Assembly (NCBI GenBank): GCA_964554105.1
Contig: CAZKNF010000001.1
Span: 1-64,000 of the forward strand
Length of the DNA: 64,000 bases
Reading direction: 5' to 3'
Source of the DNA: CAZKNF01 sp964554105
GTDB taxonomy: Bacteria > Bacteroidota > Rhodothermia > Rhodothermales > VXPQ01
The notes below the pieces were generated by a model. It was not told the DNA's origin. It did no database searches and saw only the letters and a program-made list of their open reading frames with translations. This document shows, piece after piece, positions 44,794 to 53,751 of this stretch (position 1 is its first letter; the number at the start of each line of letters is the position of its first letter). A program made the position numbers and the translations under genes.

Positions 44794-45960
44794 ATGAATG
44801 TATTAGCCCTCGAACCGTGGTATGGAGGGTCTCATCGCAACTTCCTTGATGGCCTCATCTCCCACAGCAGCCACACCATTCAGCCGGTCACAATGGCTGC
44901 GCGCTTCTGGAAGTGGAGGATGCATGGCGGTGCTGTCACGATGGCGCGCAAAGCCGTCCAGGCAATCGAGGATGGATTTGAGCCCGACGTCGTGTTCGCG
45001 ACGGACATGGTCAATCTGCCTGCGTTCCTCGCACTGGCGAGACCACGGTTTGGTGACATTCCTGTCGTCCTGTATTTCCACGAAAATCAGCTCACGTACC
45101 CGCTGCAGCCGGATGTTGAACGCGATAAGACGTACGGGTACATCAACTATCTTTCCTGCCTGGCCGCCGACCGCATCGTCTTTAACTCGCAGTTTCACTT
45201 CGACGAGTTAATGGAGGCCCTTCCGGCACTCCTTCGGGCGTTTCCCGACTACACTCATCTGAATACGGTGCGGGAGATCCGCCAGAAAGCAATGGTCCTG
45301 CATCCCGGAATGGACCTCGAAGCGCACGATGCTGCCCGCGAAGTATATCCGGTGCCCGAATGGGGACCTTCTACGAAGTCGCCCATCGTACTCTGGAACC
45401 AGCGATGGGAGTACGACAAGAATCCCGAAGCATTCTTTCGTGTGATGAATCGGCTCGACGATTCTGGATGTCGATTCCGATTAATTCTCGCAGGTGAACA
45501 CTTTCAGGAGCAGCCTTACGAGTTTGAGAGGGCATTCGAGCGCTATGCAGAACGCATTCTGCATTACGGATACTCGGAGGACTTCGACGAGTACAGCCGC
45601 CTCCTGCATAGATCGCACATCGTTGTCTCAACGTCGATCCACGAATTCTTTGGGATCGCGATCATGGAGGCGATTTACTGCGGCTGTCATCCGCTTCTAC
45701 CGAACAGGCTGAGCTATCCGGAGCTGATACCCGATTCACTTCACCGACCCCTCCTGCATGCGCCGATCCTCTACGAGAAGGAAGACGATCTGTTCGAAAT
45801 CCTGTCTGAAGTGATGAATGGCGAGGAACGGCCTTTGCCGATCACGTCGTTGAGGCAGGTTCCGGAGCACCTTGACTGGCGCACACATGTCCGCGCCTAT
45901 GATGAATTATTCGAGGAGGTGGTAAGCGAAAAGACGTCCTCGCTGATCGGAGCCGGTTAG
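44794..45960 (+). CDS. DUF3524 glycosyltransferase, possible tRNA-queuosine alpha-mannosyltransferase
   Basis: A 388-residue GT-B glycosyltransferase. It begins NVLALEPWYGGSHRNFLDGL, the hallmark of the DUF3524/GTDC1 family, and continues ATDMVNLPAFLALARP, PVVLYFHENQLTYPL, FNSQFHFDEL and LHPGMDL. The second domain has IVLWNQRWEYDKNPEAFF and the nucleotide-binding end IVVSTSIHEFFGIAIMEAIYCGC. The human homologue mannosylates queuosine in tRNA-Asp using GDP-mannose. The same reaction here is an inference, supported only by queE elsewhere in the window. The ATG at 44794 is where homology begins; the frame can be extended upstream into the preceding gene, but that extension is not believable. Confidence 0.85.
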   Translation: MNVLALEPWYGGSHRNFLDGLISHSSHTIQPVTMAARFWKWRMHGGAVTMARKAVQAIEDGFEPDVVFATDMVNLPAFLALARPRFGDIPVVLYFHENQLTYPLQPDVERDKTYGYINYLSCLAADRIVFNSQFHFDELMEALPALLRAFPDYTHLNTVREIRQKAMVLHPGMDLEAHDAAREVYPVPEWGPSTKSPIVLWNQRWEYDKNPEAFFRVMNRLDDSGCRFRLILAGEHFQEQPYEFERAFERYAERILHYGYSEDFDEYSRLLHRSHIVVSTSIHEFFGIAIMEAIYCGCHPLLPNRLSYPELIPDSLHRPLLHAPILYEKEDDLFEILSEVMNGEERPLPITSLRQVPEHLDWRTHVRAYDELFEEVVSEKTSSLIGAG

Positions 45961-45991
45961 AGATCGCGCGGCTATAAGTCTGCACTTCACT

Positions 45992-46041
45992 AAAAAAGCT
46001 TGCGCCCTGACCCGACCTAAAGCCGGATACAGGGCGCAAGC
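45992..46041 (-). terminator. Strong Rho-independent terminator downstream of icd
   Basis: A perfect 12-bp inverted repeat, GCTTGCGCCCTG / CAGGGCGCAAGC (45998-46009 with 46030-46041), with a 20-nt loop. On the minus strand it is followed by six T residues. It lies about 160 bp after the icd stop and 30 bp after the convergent glycosyltransferase stop. Confidence 0.8.
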
Positions 46042-46199
46042 CTCCATCCCTCATCACACAAGCTTTTAGATTCGAGCCACTGGACCCAGTTCCAAAGCCA
46101 CGACACCATCAAACTCCATTTCCATCAGTGTTACACATGTACCCGGAATGTCGTACCGAGACCCTGTTTGCAACTCGAGGAAATCGCGAATAAGATGGT

Positions 46200-47441
46200 C
46201 TACATGTTGTCTACCATCGCCTGTGCGAACTCACTGGTTTTGAGGAGCGTTGCTCCTTCCATCTGGCGCTCGAAATCGTAGGTGACTCGACGCTGGGCGA
46301 TCGTCTTTTCAAGTGATGAGACGATAAGGTCGGCGGCCTCGTCCCATCCCATATATCGGAGCATCATTTCTCCCGATAGGATGAGCGACCCCGGGTTAAC
46401 CTTGTCCTGGCCGGCATATTTCGGTGCTGTGCCATGCGTGGCCTCGAAAATTGCGTGCCCGGTGATGTAATTGATGTTGGCGCCAGGGGCTATGCCGATG
46501 CCGCCGACCTGGGCTGCCAGCGCGTCCGAAATGTAATCGCCATTTAGGTTCATCGTTGCGATTACGTCGTACTCAGCCGGCCGAGTGAGAATCTGCTGTA
46601 GAAACGCATCCGCGATAACATCCTTGATGACGAGGCCGTTCGGCAACTCGCACCAGGGACCTCCCCCGATCTCCGTGGCATCGAATTCCTTCTTGGCAAG
46701 CTCGTAACCCCAATCCCGAAAGCTGCCCTCAGTGAATTTCATGATGTTGCCCTTGTGAACGAGCGTGACGGAGTCTCGCTTCGTATTGATGGCAAATTCG
46801 ATCGCGGAACGTACGAGCCGCTCCGTGCCTTCCCGCGAAATCGGCTTGATGCCGATTCCGCTCGTCTTCGGAAAGCGAATGGACGTAGCTCCCATTTCAT
46901 CGACGAGAAACCGGATGAGTTTCTCGTTTTCCTGCGTTCCCTGCTCGAATTCGATCCCTGCGTAGATGTCCTCCGAGTTCTCGCGAAAAATTACCATGTC
47001 GATCTTCTCGGGCTGTTTTACAGGCGAGGGGACCCCTGTAAAGTGCCGCACCGGCCGCACACAGGCGTAGAGATCGAGGATTTGCCGCAGCGCGACGTTC
47101 AGCGACCTGATGCCTCCCCCAACCGGCGTAGTCAGTGGACCCTTAATAGCGACGTGATGATGCCTTATCGCCTCAAGCGTATCGTCCGGCAACCAGTCAT
47201 CAAACTTGTTCTTTGATTTTTCTCCGGCAAAAACCTCGAACCAGACTATTTCCCGCTCGTCGCCATACGCCTTTCGAACCGCACCCTCGAAAGCGTTGCG
47301 AGCCGCTCGCCAGATGTCCGGCCCGGTACCGTCTCCTTCGATAAACGGGATGATGGGCCGATTCGGCACATTCAGCTCACCGGTCTCCATCGTGATGACG
47401 CCGCCTTCAGACGGCGTTCTTAGATGTGTGTATTCAGGCAT
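46200..47441 (-). CDS. icd: NADP-dependent isocitrate dehydrogenase
   Basis: Oxidatively decarboxylates isocitrate to 2-oxoglutarate in the TCA cycle, cytoplasm. The 413-residue product aligns throughout with E. coli Icd. Isocitrate-binding SLNVALRQILDLYACVRPVR includes the serine that AceK phosphorylates in E. coli. FRENSEDIYAGIE, VHKGNIMKFTEGSF and MNLNGDYISD follow. The NADP-specifying lysine/tyrosine are in THGTAPKYAGQDKVNPGS, and the second pair in VTYDFERQMEG. A short extra N-terminus precedes IIPFIEGDGTG. A strong terminator lies downstream at 45992-46041. Confidence 0.97.
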   Translation of the reverse strand: MPEYTHLRTPSEGGVITMETGELNVPNRPIIPFIEGDGTGPDIWRAARNAFEGAVRKAYGDEREIVWFEVFAGEKSKNKFDDWLPDDTLEAIRHHHVAIKGPLTTPVGGGIRSLNVALRQILDLYACVRPVRHFTGVPSPVKQPEKIDMVIFRENSEDIYAGIEFEQGTQENEKLIRFLVDEMGATSIRFPKTSGIGIKPISREGTERLVRSAIEFAINTKRDSVTLVHKGNIMKFTEGSFRDWGYELAKKEFDATEIGGGPWCELPNGLVIKDVIADAFLQQILTRPAEYDVIATMNLNGDYISDALAAQVGGIGIAPGANINYITGHAIFEATHGTAPKYAGQDKVNPGSLILSGEMMLRYMGWDEAADLIVSSLEKTIAQRRVTYDFERQMEGATLLKTSEFAQAMVDNM

Positions 47442-47490
47442 TTGTGTATTGATGTTTTATCGTGGCGCAATTACGGATGATATGATGGAA

Positions 47491-47519
47491 GAAAAGGGAC
47501 GCGCTCCTTGTCAGGAGCG
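47491..47519 (-). terminator. Rho-independent terminator of the mannosyltransferase gene
   Basis: A 7-bp stem CGCTCCT / AGGAGCG (47502-47508 with 47513-47519), TGTC loop, followed on the minus strand by GCGTCCCTTTTC. It starts 10 bp after the stop codon at 47529. Confidence 0.65.
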
Positions 47520-47528
47520 TCGAAAGAT

Positions 47529-48290
47529 TCATAGAGTCCCGAGCAAATCGCGAATCCTTAACTCCCACACTTTAAAAGCCGCCTCTCGAACGATCGACTT
47601 ACTCATTTTCGACTGACCCTCTGTGCGCTCCGTGAAAACGATGGGAACCTCGATAAGTCGAAACCCGCTCTTCCAAGCCCTGTATTTCATTTCCACCTGG
47701 AACGAGTAGCCGTTCGATTTAATGCGATCTAGATCCAGGGCCTCGAGGACGCGGCGATGATAGCAGATGAAACCGGCGGTTACGTCGAAGACAGGGAGCC
47801 GGGTGATGGCCCGCGTGTACAGGCCGGCACCATAGGATAGGACGAGTCGTCCGAGCGGCCAATTCATCACGCGAACACCGTCGATGTAGCGCGAGCCGAT
47901 TGCCACATCACCATGTCCACCACGCACGGCATCGATCAAGTCCGTCAGATCGTCCGGATTGTGAGATAGATCGGCATCCATTTCGCAGACGTACGTAAAT
48001 CCATGTTCGAGCGCGTACTGAAAACCCTCGATATAGGCCGTTCCCAACCCGAGCTTGCCTCCTCGTTCGATAAGCTGGATGCGATCCGGATGCTCCGTCC
48101 GCATTTCCTCGATGCGTGCTGCCGTTCCATCCGGAGAACTGTCGTCGATAACCAGAACGGTTATTTTATCGGAAAGGCGGACGACCTGATCTAAAACCGC
48201 CCCTACGTTCTCGGCTTCATTGTACGTCGGAATAATTACGAGAGCCCGATCTTCGGACGATCTCGACTGTAAATGTTCGGAAGTTTCCAA
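47529..48290 (-). CDS. Polyprenol-phosphate mannosyltransferase (DPM1-like)
   Basis: GT2 glycosyltransferase that moves mannose, or another hexose, from a nucleotide donor to polyprenol phosphate at the membrane. The 253-residue protein has VIIPTYNEAENVGAVLDQV, VIDDSSPDGTA, the metal-binding DADLSHNPDD, GSRYIDGVRVMNWPLGRLVLS, DVTAGFICYHRRVLE and the C-terminal VFTERTEGQSKMS. No transmembrane anchor is present, as in the soluble-type bacterial enzymes. It stands alone between icd and the sigma-factor remnant, with its own terminator. The exact sugar cannot be read from the sequence. Confidence 0.9.
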   Translation of the reverse strand: METSEHLQSRSSEDRALVIIPTYNEAENVGAVLDQVVRLSDKITVLVIDDSSPDGTAARIEEMRTEHPDRIQLIERGGKLGLGTAYIEGFQYALEHGFTYVCEMDADLSHNPDDLTDLIDAVRGGHGDVAIGSRYIDGVRVMNWPLGRLVLSYGAGLYTRAITRLPVFDVTAGFICYHRRVLEALDLDRIKSNGYSFQVEMKYRAWKSGFRLIEVPIVFTERTEGQSKMSKSIVREAAFKVWELRIRDLLGTL

Positions 48291-48349
48291 CGTTACCTGA
48301 AATCGGCTGTCTGGTTAAAGCAGCAGGCTTACCGTTCGTTCGTCGCCGG

Positions 48350-48580
48350 CTATTCCTGATCCCTGAGAATGACGATTTCTCGGTAGGCGGGCGGCAACTG
48401 ATCGATTGACTTATGTACGATGTGCTTGCGATCCTGTTTTTCAGCTATCCTCTGCGGATTCCATGACGCAAATCCGTCCGTGTACATGCCGCGGTCGAAT
48501 GCCGGCTGAAATTGTTCGATGTCAACTTCCTCGAGAGTCGAATAGCGCGGCGAGATCCACGGCCTCTCTTTCGGCGGCAT
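48350..48580 (-). pseudogene. Fragment of an ECF sigma factor (linker plus start of region 4)
   Basis: A 76-residue frame ends with HKSIDQLPPAYREIVILRDQE and a stop. In ECF sigma factors the same phrase (LDQLPPxYRxVxxLRDxE) opens region 4 and is followed by the helix-turn-helix, which is absent here. The preceding segment with WNPQ resembles the linker between regions 2 and 4. An in-frame stop just upstream (48590-48592) leaves no region 2 in this frame. The next 150 bp show only short non-homologous frames (for example LNRAFVEHLALDPREVDNYF). It is best read as a decayed sigma factor. A short functional protein cannot be excluded. Confidence 0.5.
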
Positions 48581-49015
48581 GCGTGTACATTAATTGCTGA
48601 GAGGGATCGTTCACAGTACAAATGCTCGCCGGCGTGTTGATTGTGCATCAAGTTAGCCGAAATAATTATCAACTTCCCGCGGATCCAGGGCGAGGTGCTC
48701 CACGAAAGCGCGATTTAGCATTATTCTTCTTAACTTAGAGACTTGCGATCAAGTTTACCGTTGCATATCGAATGCTTCCGTTCATGGGGTGTTCGTAACG
48801 TGGGGTGGGTTGTGTCCCGGTCGGGTAGCTGATTCGAAAGCTTCTCGCTCGCTTCACGCTCCGCGTCATAGGCGGGCGCGGAAATCCCCGGGCGCGCAGA
48901 ACGGATCCTCCAAGCCGGATTTCGAAACCGCGTGAAACCCGGCGTGCGCACCTTTATACAAATACCGTGCGAGAACACGCACGTCGTTTTTCGGATAACC
49001 TCAAGTTCGTATAAA
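48581..49015. other. 435-bp region between the sigma fragment and pdhA
   Basis: No convincing gene is seen. Its left part may hold the eroded 5' end of the sigma-factor gene. Its right part is the pdhA leader, with a small hairpin at 48966-48983. Confidence 0.4.
48966..48983 (+). promoter_or_regulatory. Attenuator-like hairpin in the pdhA leader
   Basis: CGTGCG-AGAACA-CGCACG (6-bp stem, 6-nt loop) is followed 2 nt later by five T residues, 33 nt before the pdhA ATG. There is no plus-strand gene upstream to terminate, so a leader attenuator or a repressor-binding palindrome is possible. Only the pairing is seen. Confidence 0.35.
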
Positions 49016-50200
49016 ATGGCCGAAACGAAGAAGGAGAAGAAGTCGCCCAAGGGCGATAAGGCGCAAGGCATCGGATCGGATCAGGTGAATAAACAGAGCC
49101 AGGCGAATGGCCGCCACGTCGATCTTCCTGAGAGCCTCGATGTCGATCGTACCTTTTCGACATACCAGTCGGGCGAGTACACACATGAAGATGTCGGCCT
49201 GTCAGAGGATCAGGTCCTTGTCATGTATCGAGATATGCTTCTACAGCGACGTTTCGAGGAGCGAGCAGCCCAGATGTACGGACGCCAGAAGATCGCCGGA
49301 TTTCTGCACCTTTATATAGGCCAGGAGGCTGTCTCTACCGGCTCTGTAAATGCTATCAACGTGGGTCAGGATTCGATTATCACAGCCTATCGCGACCACG
49401 GCCTGGGTCTTGCACTCGGCATGACTCCCAATGAGTGCATGGCCGAACTGTTCGGCAAGATGGGCGGCTCGTCTCACGGCAAGGGCGGCTCCATGCATTT
49501 CTTCAAAAAGGAGCTCAATTTCTACGGCGGCCATGGCATCGTGGGAGGTCACATAGCCGTTGGTGTCGGAATTGCGTTCGCCCATAAATACAGGGAAGAC
49601 GGCGGGTGCTGCCTGACCTTCTTCGGTGACGGTGCGGTCGGCCAGGGCTCCTTCCACGAAGCCACGAATCTGGCGGCGCTCTACGAGCTGCCCGCCGTCT
49701 TGATCATCGAAAACAATCAATACGCGATGGGTACGGCGACGCATCGCGCCTTCGCCCAACCGGACTTCCACCGCTATGGAGTCAGTTACGATCTGCCATC
49801 ATCCGTCGCGAACGGGATGGACGTCTTTGCCGTGTTGAAGGCAGTCGCTGATCATGCCGAAATGGCTCGCGAGGGCCGTCCATCGCTTCTGGAGGTGCGA
49901 ACATACAGGTATCGGGGCCACTCAATGAGCGACCCCGCCAACTACCGTACCAAGGACGAACTCGATCAGAAGAAGGCGGAAGACCCGATCATTCTCCTAA
50001 AGAGCTACATCCTCGAGCATGAGATGTCGAGCAACGAGGAACTCGACGCCCTAGATGAGGAGGTCAAGCAGGAGGTGCTTGACGCCGTCGAGTTCAGCGA
50101 GCAGAGCGACTCACCGCCGATCTCATCGATTTACAACGACGTTTACGTGCAGGATGACTATCCGTTTTTAACGAACGGCAACGCCCAAAATTCACAGTGA
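49016..50200 (+). CDS. pdhA: Pyruvate dehydrogenase E1 component, alpha subunit
   Basis: Thiamine-diphosphate-dependent decarboxylase half of PDH. The 394 residues start with a Lys-rich tail (MAETKKEKKSPKG) of about 65 residues, then MYRDMLLQRRFEERAAQMYGRQKIAGFLHLYIGQEA. The ThDP motif GDGAVGQGSFHEATNLAALYELPAVLIIENN and the phosphorylation-loop-like region RYRGHSMSDPANYR follow. The ATG at 49016 is preferred; the frame could extend 28 residues to 48932, but that part lacks homology. pdhB follows 76 bp later and pdhC after it, the usual order of subunits. No E3 gene lies in the window. Confidence 0.96.
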   Translation: MAETKKEKKSPKGDKAQGIGSDQVNKQSQANGRHVDLPESLDVDRTFSTYQSGEYTHEDVGLSEDQVLVMYRDMLLQRRFEERAAQMYGRQKIAGFLHLYIGQEAVSTGSVNAINVGQDSIITAYRDHGLGLALGMTPNECMAELFGKMGGSSHGKGGSMHFFKKELNFYGGHGIVGGHIAVGVGIAFAHKYREDGGCCLTFFGDGAVGQGSFHEATNLAALYELPAVLIIENNQYAMGTATHRAFAQPDFHRYGVSYDLPSSVANGMDVFAVLKAVADHAEMAREGRPSLLEVRTYRYRGHSMSDPANYRTKDELDQKKAEDPIILLKSYILEHEMSSNEELDALDEEVKQEVLDAVEFSEQSDSPPISSIYNDVYVQDDYPFLTNGNAQNSQ

Positions 50201-50276
50201 TCCTCGCCCTCCACCCAGCATCCGCCGACCACGCGCTTGCCGAAGAGAGTACTGCTAACGCTGACTAGGACAATCA

Positions 50277-51257
50277 ATGGCTGAATTACAGTTTCGAGAG
50301 GCGCTTCGCGCCGCCATGGTAGAGGAGATGGAACGAGATGAAGACATCTTCCTCATCGGTGAAGAGGTCGCCGAGTATAACGGCGCCTACAAAGTCAGTG
50401 AAGGGATGCTCGAGAGGTTCGGGGCGAAACGCGTCATCGATACGCCGATCAGCGAAAGCGGCTTCTCGGGTCTTGGAGTCGGCGCAGCCCTCGCAGGGCT
50501 TCGCCCGATCGTCGAGTTCATGACGTTTAACTTCTCGTTTGTTGCCTTCGACCAGCTCGTGAACAATGCGGCAAAGATCCGCTACATGTCCGGCGGGCAG
50601 TTCAAGGTGCCGGTCGTGTTTCGCGGACCTAACGGCGCCGCCGGTCAGCTTGCGGCTACGCATAACACGTCGGTCGAATCACTGTATTCGACGTTCCCCG
50701 GCCTGAAGGTGATCGCCCCGTCCAATCCGGACGATGCTAAAGGACTTCTCAAGTCCTCCATACGCGATGACGACCCCATCATCTTTCTCGAAAGCGAATT
50801 GATGTACGGGATGAAGGGAGAGGTTTCTGACGAAGAGGACTATACGATCCCGATCGGGAAGGCCCGAATCGCCCGTGAGGGAGACGACGTGACAATCGTC
50901 GCCCACCAAAAGAGTTACTGGCTCGCGATGGAGGCCGCAGAGGCGCTGGCGGATGAAGGGTATAACGCCGAGGTGATTGATCCGCGAACGATCCGCCCCC
51001 TGGATGTCGAAACGATTCGCGATTCAGTAAAGAAGACAAATCGGCTGGTCGTCGTTGATGAGAGCAGCCCTTTCGCCAGTTTTTCGTCTGAAGTAGCATA
51101 TCAGATCCAGGAGAGTGTATTCGATTACCTCGATGCACCCGTCCTTCGAATTACGGCGAAGGACGTGCCCCCGCCCTATGCAAAGAATCTAATCGAGTAC
51201 TATATGCCCCGAACAGAGGAAATTGTCGCGGCCGCGAAGCGCGTCATGTACGTCTAG
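50277..51257 (+). CDS. pdhB: Pyruvate dehydrogenase E1 component, beta subunit
   Basis: Beta subunit that completes the heterotetrameric E1. The 326 residues show AELQFREALRAAMVEEMERDEDIFLIGEEVAEYNGAYKVS, DTPISESGFSGLGVGAALAGLRPIVEFMTFNF, FRGPNGAAGQLAATHNTSVESLYSTFPGLKVIAPSNP and the C-terminal domain with VIDPRTIRPLD and VDESSPFASFSSEVAYQI. It is of standard length and uninterrupted, 76 bp after pdhA and 77 bp before pdhC. Confidence 0.97.
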   Translation: MAELQFREALRAAMVEEMERDEDIFLIGEEVAEYNGAYKVSEGMLERFGAKRVIDTPISESGFSGLGVGAALAGLRPIVEFMTFNFSFVAFDQLVNNAAKIRYMSGGQFKVPVVFRGPNGAAGQLAATHNTSVESLYSTFPGLKVIAPSNPDDAKGLLKSSIRDDDPIIFLESELMYGMKGEVSDEEDYTIPIGKARIAREGDDVTIVAHQKSYWLAMEAAEALADEGYNAEVIDPRTIRPLDVETIRDSVKKTNRLVVVDESSPFASFSSEVAYQIQESVFDYLDAPVLRITAKDVPPPYAKNLIEYYMPRTEEIVAAAKRVMYV

Positions 51258-51334
51258 TTTCGGTATCGTCAGCTGGACCCCTGCCCGCTTAGCTCAGGTC
51301 TCACCTCTAAACTTCCGAACTCCGAACGATAAAA

Positions 51335-52729
51335 ATGGCCATTGCAGTCGAAATGCCGAAGATGAGCGACACCATGGAGGAAGGTGTCCTCGTGTCGTGG
51401 CAAGCCGAAGAGGGAGACGAACTTTCCGCGGGAGACATCATAGCGCAGGTCGAGACTGATAAGGCGACGATGGATCTCGAAGTCTATGACGACGGCGTAC
51501 TGTTGAAGAAGGTGATCGCAGAAGGCGATGCCGTACCGATCGGCGGGTTGATTGCCGTGCTCGGCGACGAGGGCGAGGACGTGTCGGATATTCTCGACCA
51601 GTACGGCGGCGAAGAGAAGACCGACACGGAAGATAAAGAAGGTAAGTCGGTGGAGGAGGTCGACGTCAAGGAAGGCGAAGCCGAACCTGAGGCGGAAGGG
51701 CAGCGCGTGGATAAACGCGAGGCGAGACCAAATGACGTGCCGGCAAAAGGGGCTCCGGCTGCTGAAGGGAACGGTGCGCAGCGGGATCTCGAAGTGCCCA
51801 GGCGCCAAACGCCGTCGGAGGGTGACGGCCGGATGAAATCCTCCCCACTCGCAAGGCGCATGGCTCAGGAACACAATATCGAACTCGGGCATCTTCGCGG
51901 GAGCGGCCCGGAGGGGCGGATCATCAAGCGTGACGTCGAGAGCGCCATCAAGGAAGGCGTTCCGGCAGCCGCAGAGCCACAGGAGACATCCTATCAGCTT
52001 CCCATCGAGTCACTAGACGTAGACCCGGGCGAGCTCTACGAGACCCAGAGCATTTCGCAAATGCGCAAAACGATTGCGCGGCGCCTCGCGGAAAGCAAGT
52101 TCACGTCGCCGCATTTCTACCTGACGGTCGACGTGGACATGGAAAAAGCAGCAGCGGCTCGGCAGGATCTTAATCGCGCGGCCGAAGCACAGGGGAGCCC
52201 GAGAGTATCCTATAATGACTTGATTACAAAGTCCTGTGCGCTCGCGTTGCGACGTCATCCTGATGTCAATGCTTCGTACCTCGAGAAAGAAGGTGAAATT
52301 CACCGGTACAGTCAGGTGCACGTCGCCGTAGCAGTTGCGGTGGATGAAGGGCTCCTCACTCCGGTGATTCGTCATGCAGATCGCAAAGGGCTGATACAGA
52401 TCGCGGCGGAAACGACTGAGCTTGCGACGAAGGCACGCGAACGCAAACTCCAGCCTCAGGATTGGGAAGGCTCGACATTTACGACGAGCAATCTTGGGAT
52501 GTACGGAATCGAGGAGTTTACCGCCATCATCAATCCGCCGAATTCTTGCATTCTGGCAATTGGAGCAATTCGCGACGTGCCAGTCGTGAAAGACGGAGAG
52601 ATCGTACCGGGTAAGCGCATGAAAATCACGCTGTCCTGTGATCATCGTCTGGTCGACGGGGCGCGAGGTGCCGAATTCCTGTTGACGGTACAGCAACATC
52701 TCGAAGAGCCGGTAACGATGCTTCTTTGA
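51335..52729 (+). CDS. pdhC: Dihydrolipoyllysine acetyltransferase (PDH E2)
   Basis: Core of the pyruvate dehydrogenase complex, transferring acetyl groups to CoA. A single lipoyl domain (1-80) with the lipoylated lysine in VETDKATMDLEVYDD is followed by an acidic, then mixed, linker (about 85-165). The E1/E3-binding domain SPLARRMAQEHNIELGHLRGSGPEGRIIKRDVE comes next, then the catalytic domain: QMRKTIARRLAESKFTSPHFYLT, NLGMYGIEEFTAIINPPNSCILAIG and the catalytic DHRLVDGARGAEFL. The total of 464 residues fits one lipoyl domain. The metallophosphoesterase gene follows 39 bp later. Confidence 0.97.
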   Translation: MAIAVEMPKMSDTMEEGVLVSWQAEEGDELSAGDIIAQVETDKATMDLEVYDDGVLLKKVIAEGDAVPIGGLIAVLGDEGEDVSDILDQYGGEEKTDTEDKEGKSVEEVDVKEGEAEPEAEGQRVDKREARPNDVPAKGAPAAEGNGAQRDLEVPRRQTPSEGDGRMKSSPLARRMAQEHNIELGHLRGSGPEGRIIKRDVESAIKEGVPAAAEPQETSYQLPIESLDVDPGELYETQSISQMRKTIARRLAESKFTSPHFYLTVDVDMEKAAAARQDLNRAAEAQGSPRVSYNDLITKSCALALRRHPDVNASYLEKEGEIHRYSQVHVAVAVAVDEGLLTPVIRHADRKGLIQIAAETTELATKARERKLQPQDWEGSTFTTSNLGMYGIEEFTAIINPPNSCILAIGAIRDVPVVKDGEIVPGKRMKITLSCDHRLVDGARGAEFLLTVQQHLEEPVTMLL

Positions 52730-52768
52730 TGAGGTGTTGAAGCAAGTGATTGGCGTCTCGGTCACGCA

Positions 52769-53620
52769 ATGCTCGTCGAGCCGTCAACTCCGTACCCACG
52801 ATCGTCGCTGCAGAGCGTGGACACAACGCGCATCGCACACCTATCCGATCTCCATTTCGGCAAAATCGCGCATCCGGGCATCGTCAACGCGATGGTGCAG
52901 GAGGTGAATACGCGGGATCTGGCGCTCGTTGCAATTAGCGGCGACCTTACCCAGCGTGCCCGTGAAATGGAGTACCAGGCTGCATCGGCTATGCTGGAGG
53001 CCATCGAGCCTCCATCGATCGTCGTGCCGGGCAATCATGACGTCTATCCGTGGTGGCGTCCGCTCCATCGAATTTTCAAGCCGCTCGGGCGGTATCGCCG
53101 ACATATCTCAGACAACGTCTACCCTTCATTTCAACTCCCCGGTCTGGCCGTTCTCGGCGTGAATTCGGCGCACGGACGCACAGTGAAAGGCGGTAGGATT
53201 GGTATCCGCGGGCAAAACAGGATCCGCGATTATTTCGAAAGCCTGGATTCAGGTGTGTTCAAGATCCTCGTCGTGCATCACCACCTCACGCAGATTCAGG
53301 CACTGGGGCCCCACGACATTGCGCGACATGCCCGGAAAACGCTGGACCTGGCTGGGAGTGTCGGCGTTGATCTGATTCTTTGCGGGCATCTTCACATCTC
53401 CCATATCGAGCCTATCGAAATCGTACCGGCGAATCACCGCGTCGTAATAGCGAGCGCCGGTACAGCGACTAGCTCTCGCGGGCGGCGTAAACACAGAATG
53501 ACGAATTTTTATAACATCGTCTCCGTCGAGCAGGATGGTTTCAGCGTCGAAGAACGACGCTATGAACCGGATGAGGACAGGTTTGTCTCAGACGGTGCGA
53601 CGCGATTCGAAAGGGTTTGA
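52769..53620 (+). CDS. Calcineurin-like metallophosphoesterase (CpdA-like)
   Basis: A 283-residue phosphodiesterase/phosphatase of the CpdA/Icc type. All metal motifs are present: HLSDLHFG, ISGDLTQRA, VPGNHDVYPWW, VVHHHL and LCGHLHISH. Substrate specificity (cyclic nucleotide, phospholipid or other) is not visible. The ATG at 52769 gives a 19-residue stretch before the fold. It is 39 bp after pdhC on the same strand and may be co-transcribed, without an obvious functional link. Confidence 0.88.
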   Translation: MLVEPSTPYPRSSLQSVDTTRIAHLSDLHFGKIAHPGIVNAMVQEVNTRDLALVAISGDLTQRAREMEYQAASAMLEAIEPPSIVVPGNHDVYPWWRPLHRIFKPLGRYRRHISDNVYPSFQLPGLAVLGVNSAHGRTVKGGRIGIRGQNRIRDYFESLDSGVFKILVVHHHLTQIQALGPHDIARHARKTLDLAGSVGVDLILCGHLHISHIEPIEIVPANHRVVIASAGTATSSRGRRKHRMTNFYNIVSVEQDGFSVEERRYEPDEDRFVSDGATRFERV

Positions 53621-53751
53621 GGCACATCCGCGTGGGGCCACGACCGTAATGCACCTCGCAACCGTCTTATCTTACATTCAGTCTGCTCGACGTCCCAACT
53701 ACAACAAAGTCTCTCACGCTCGCTCTTTTTTATGAAATTCGTTCTTTGTGC

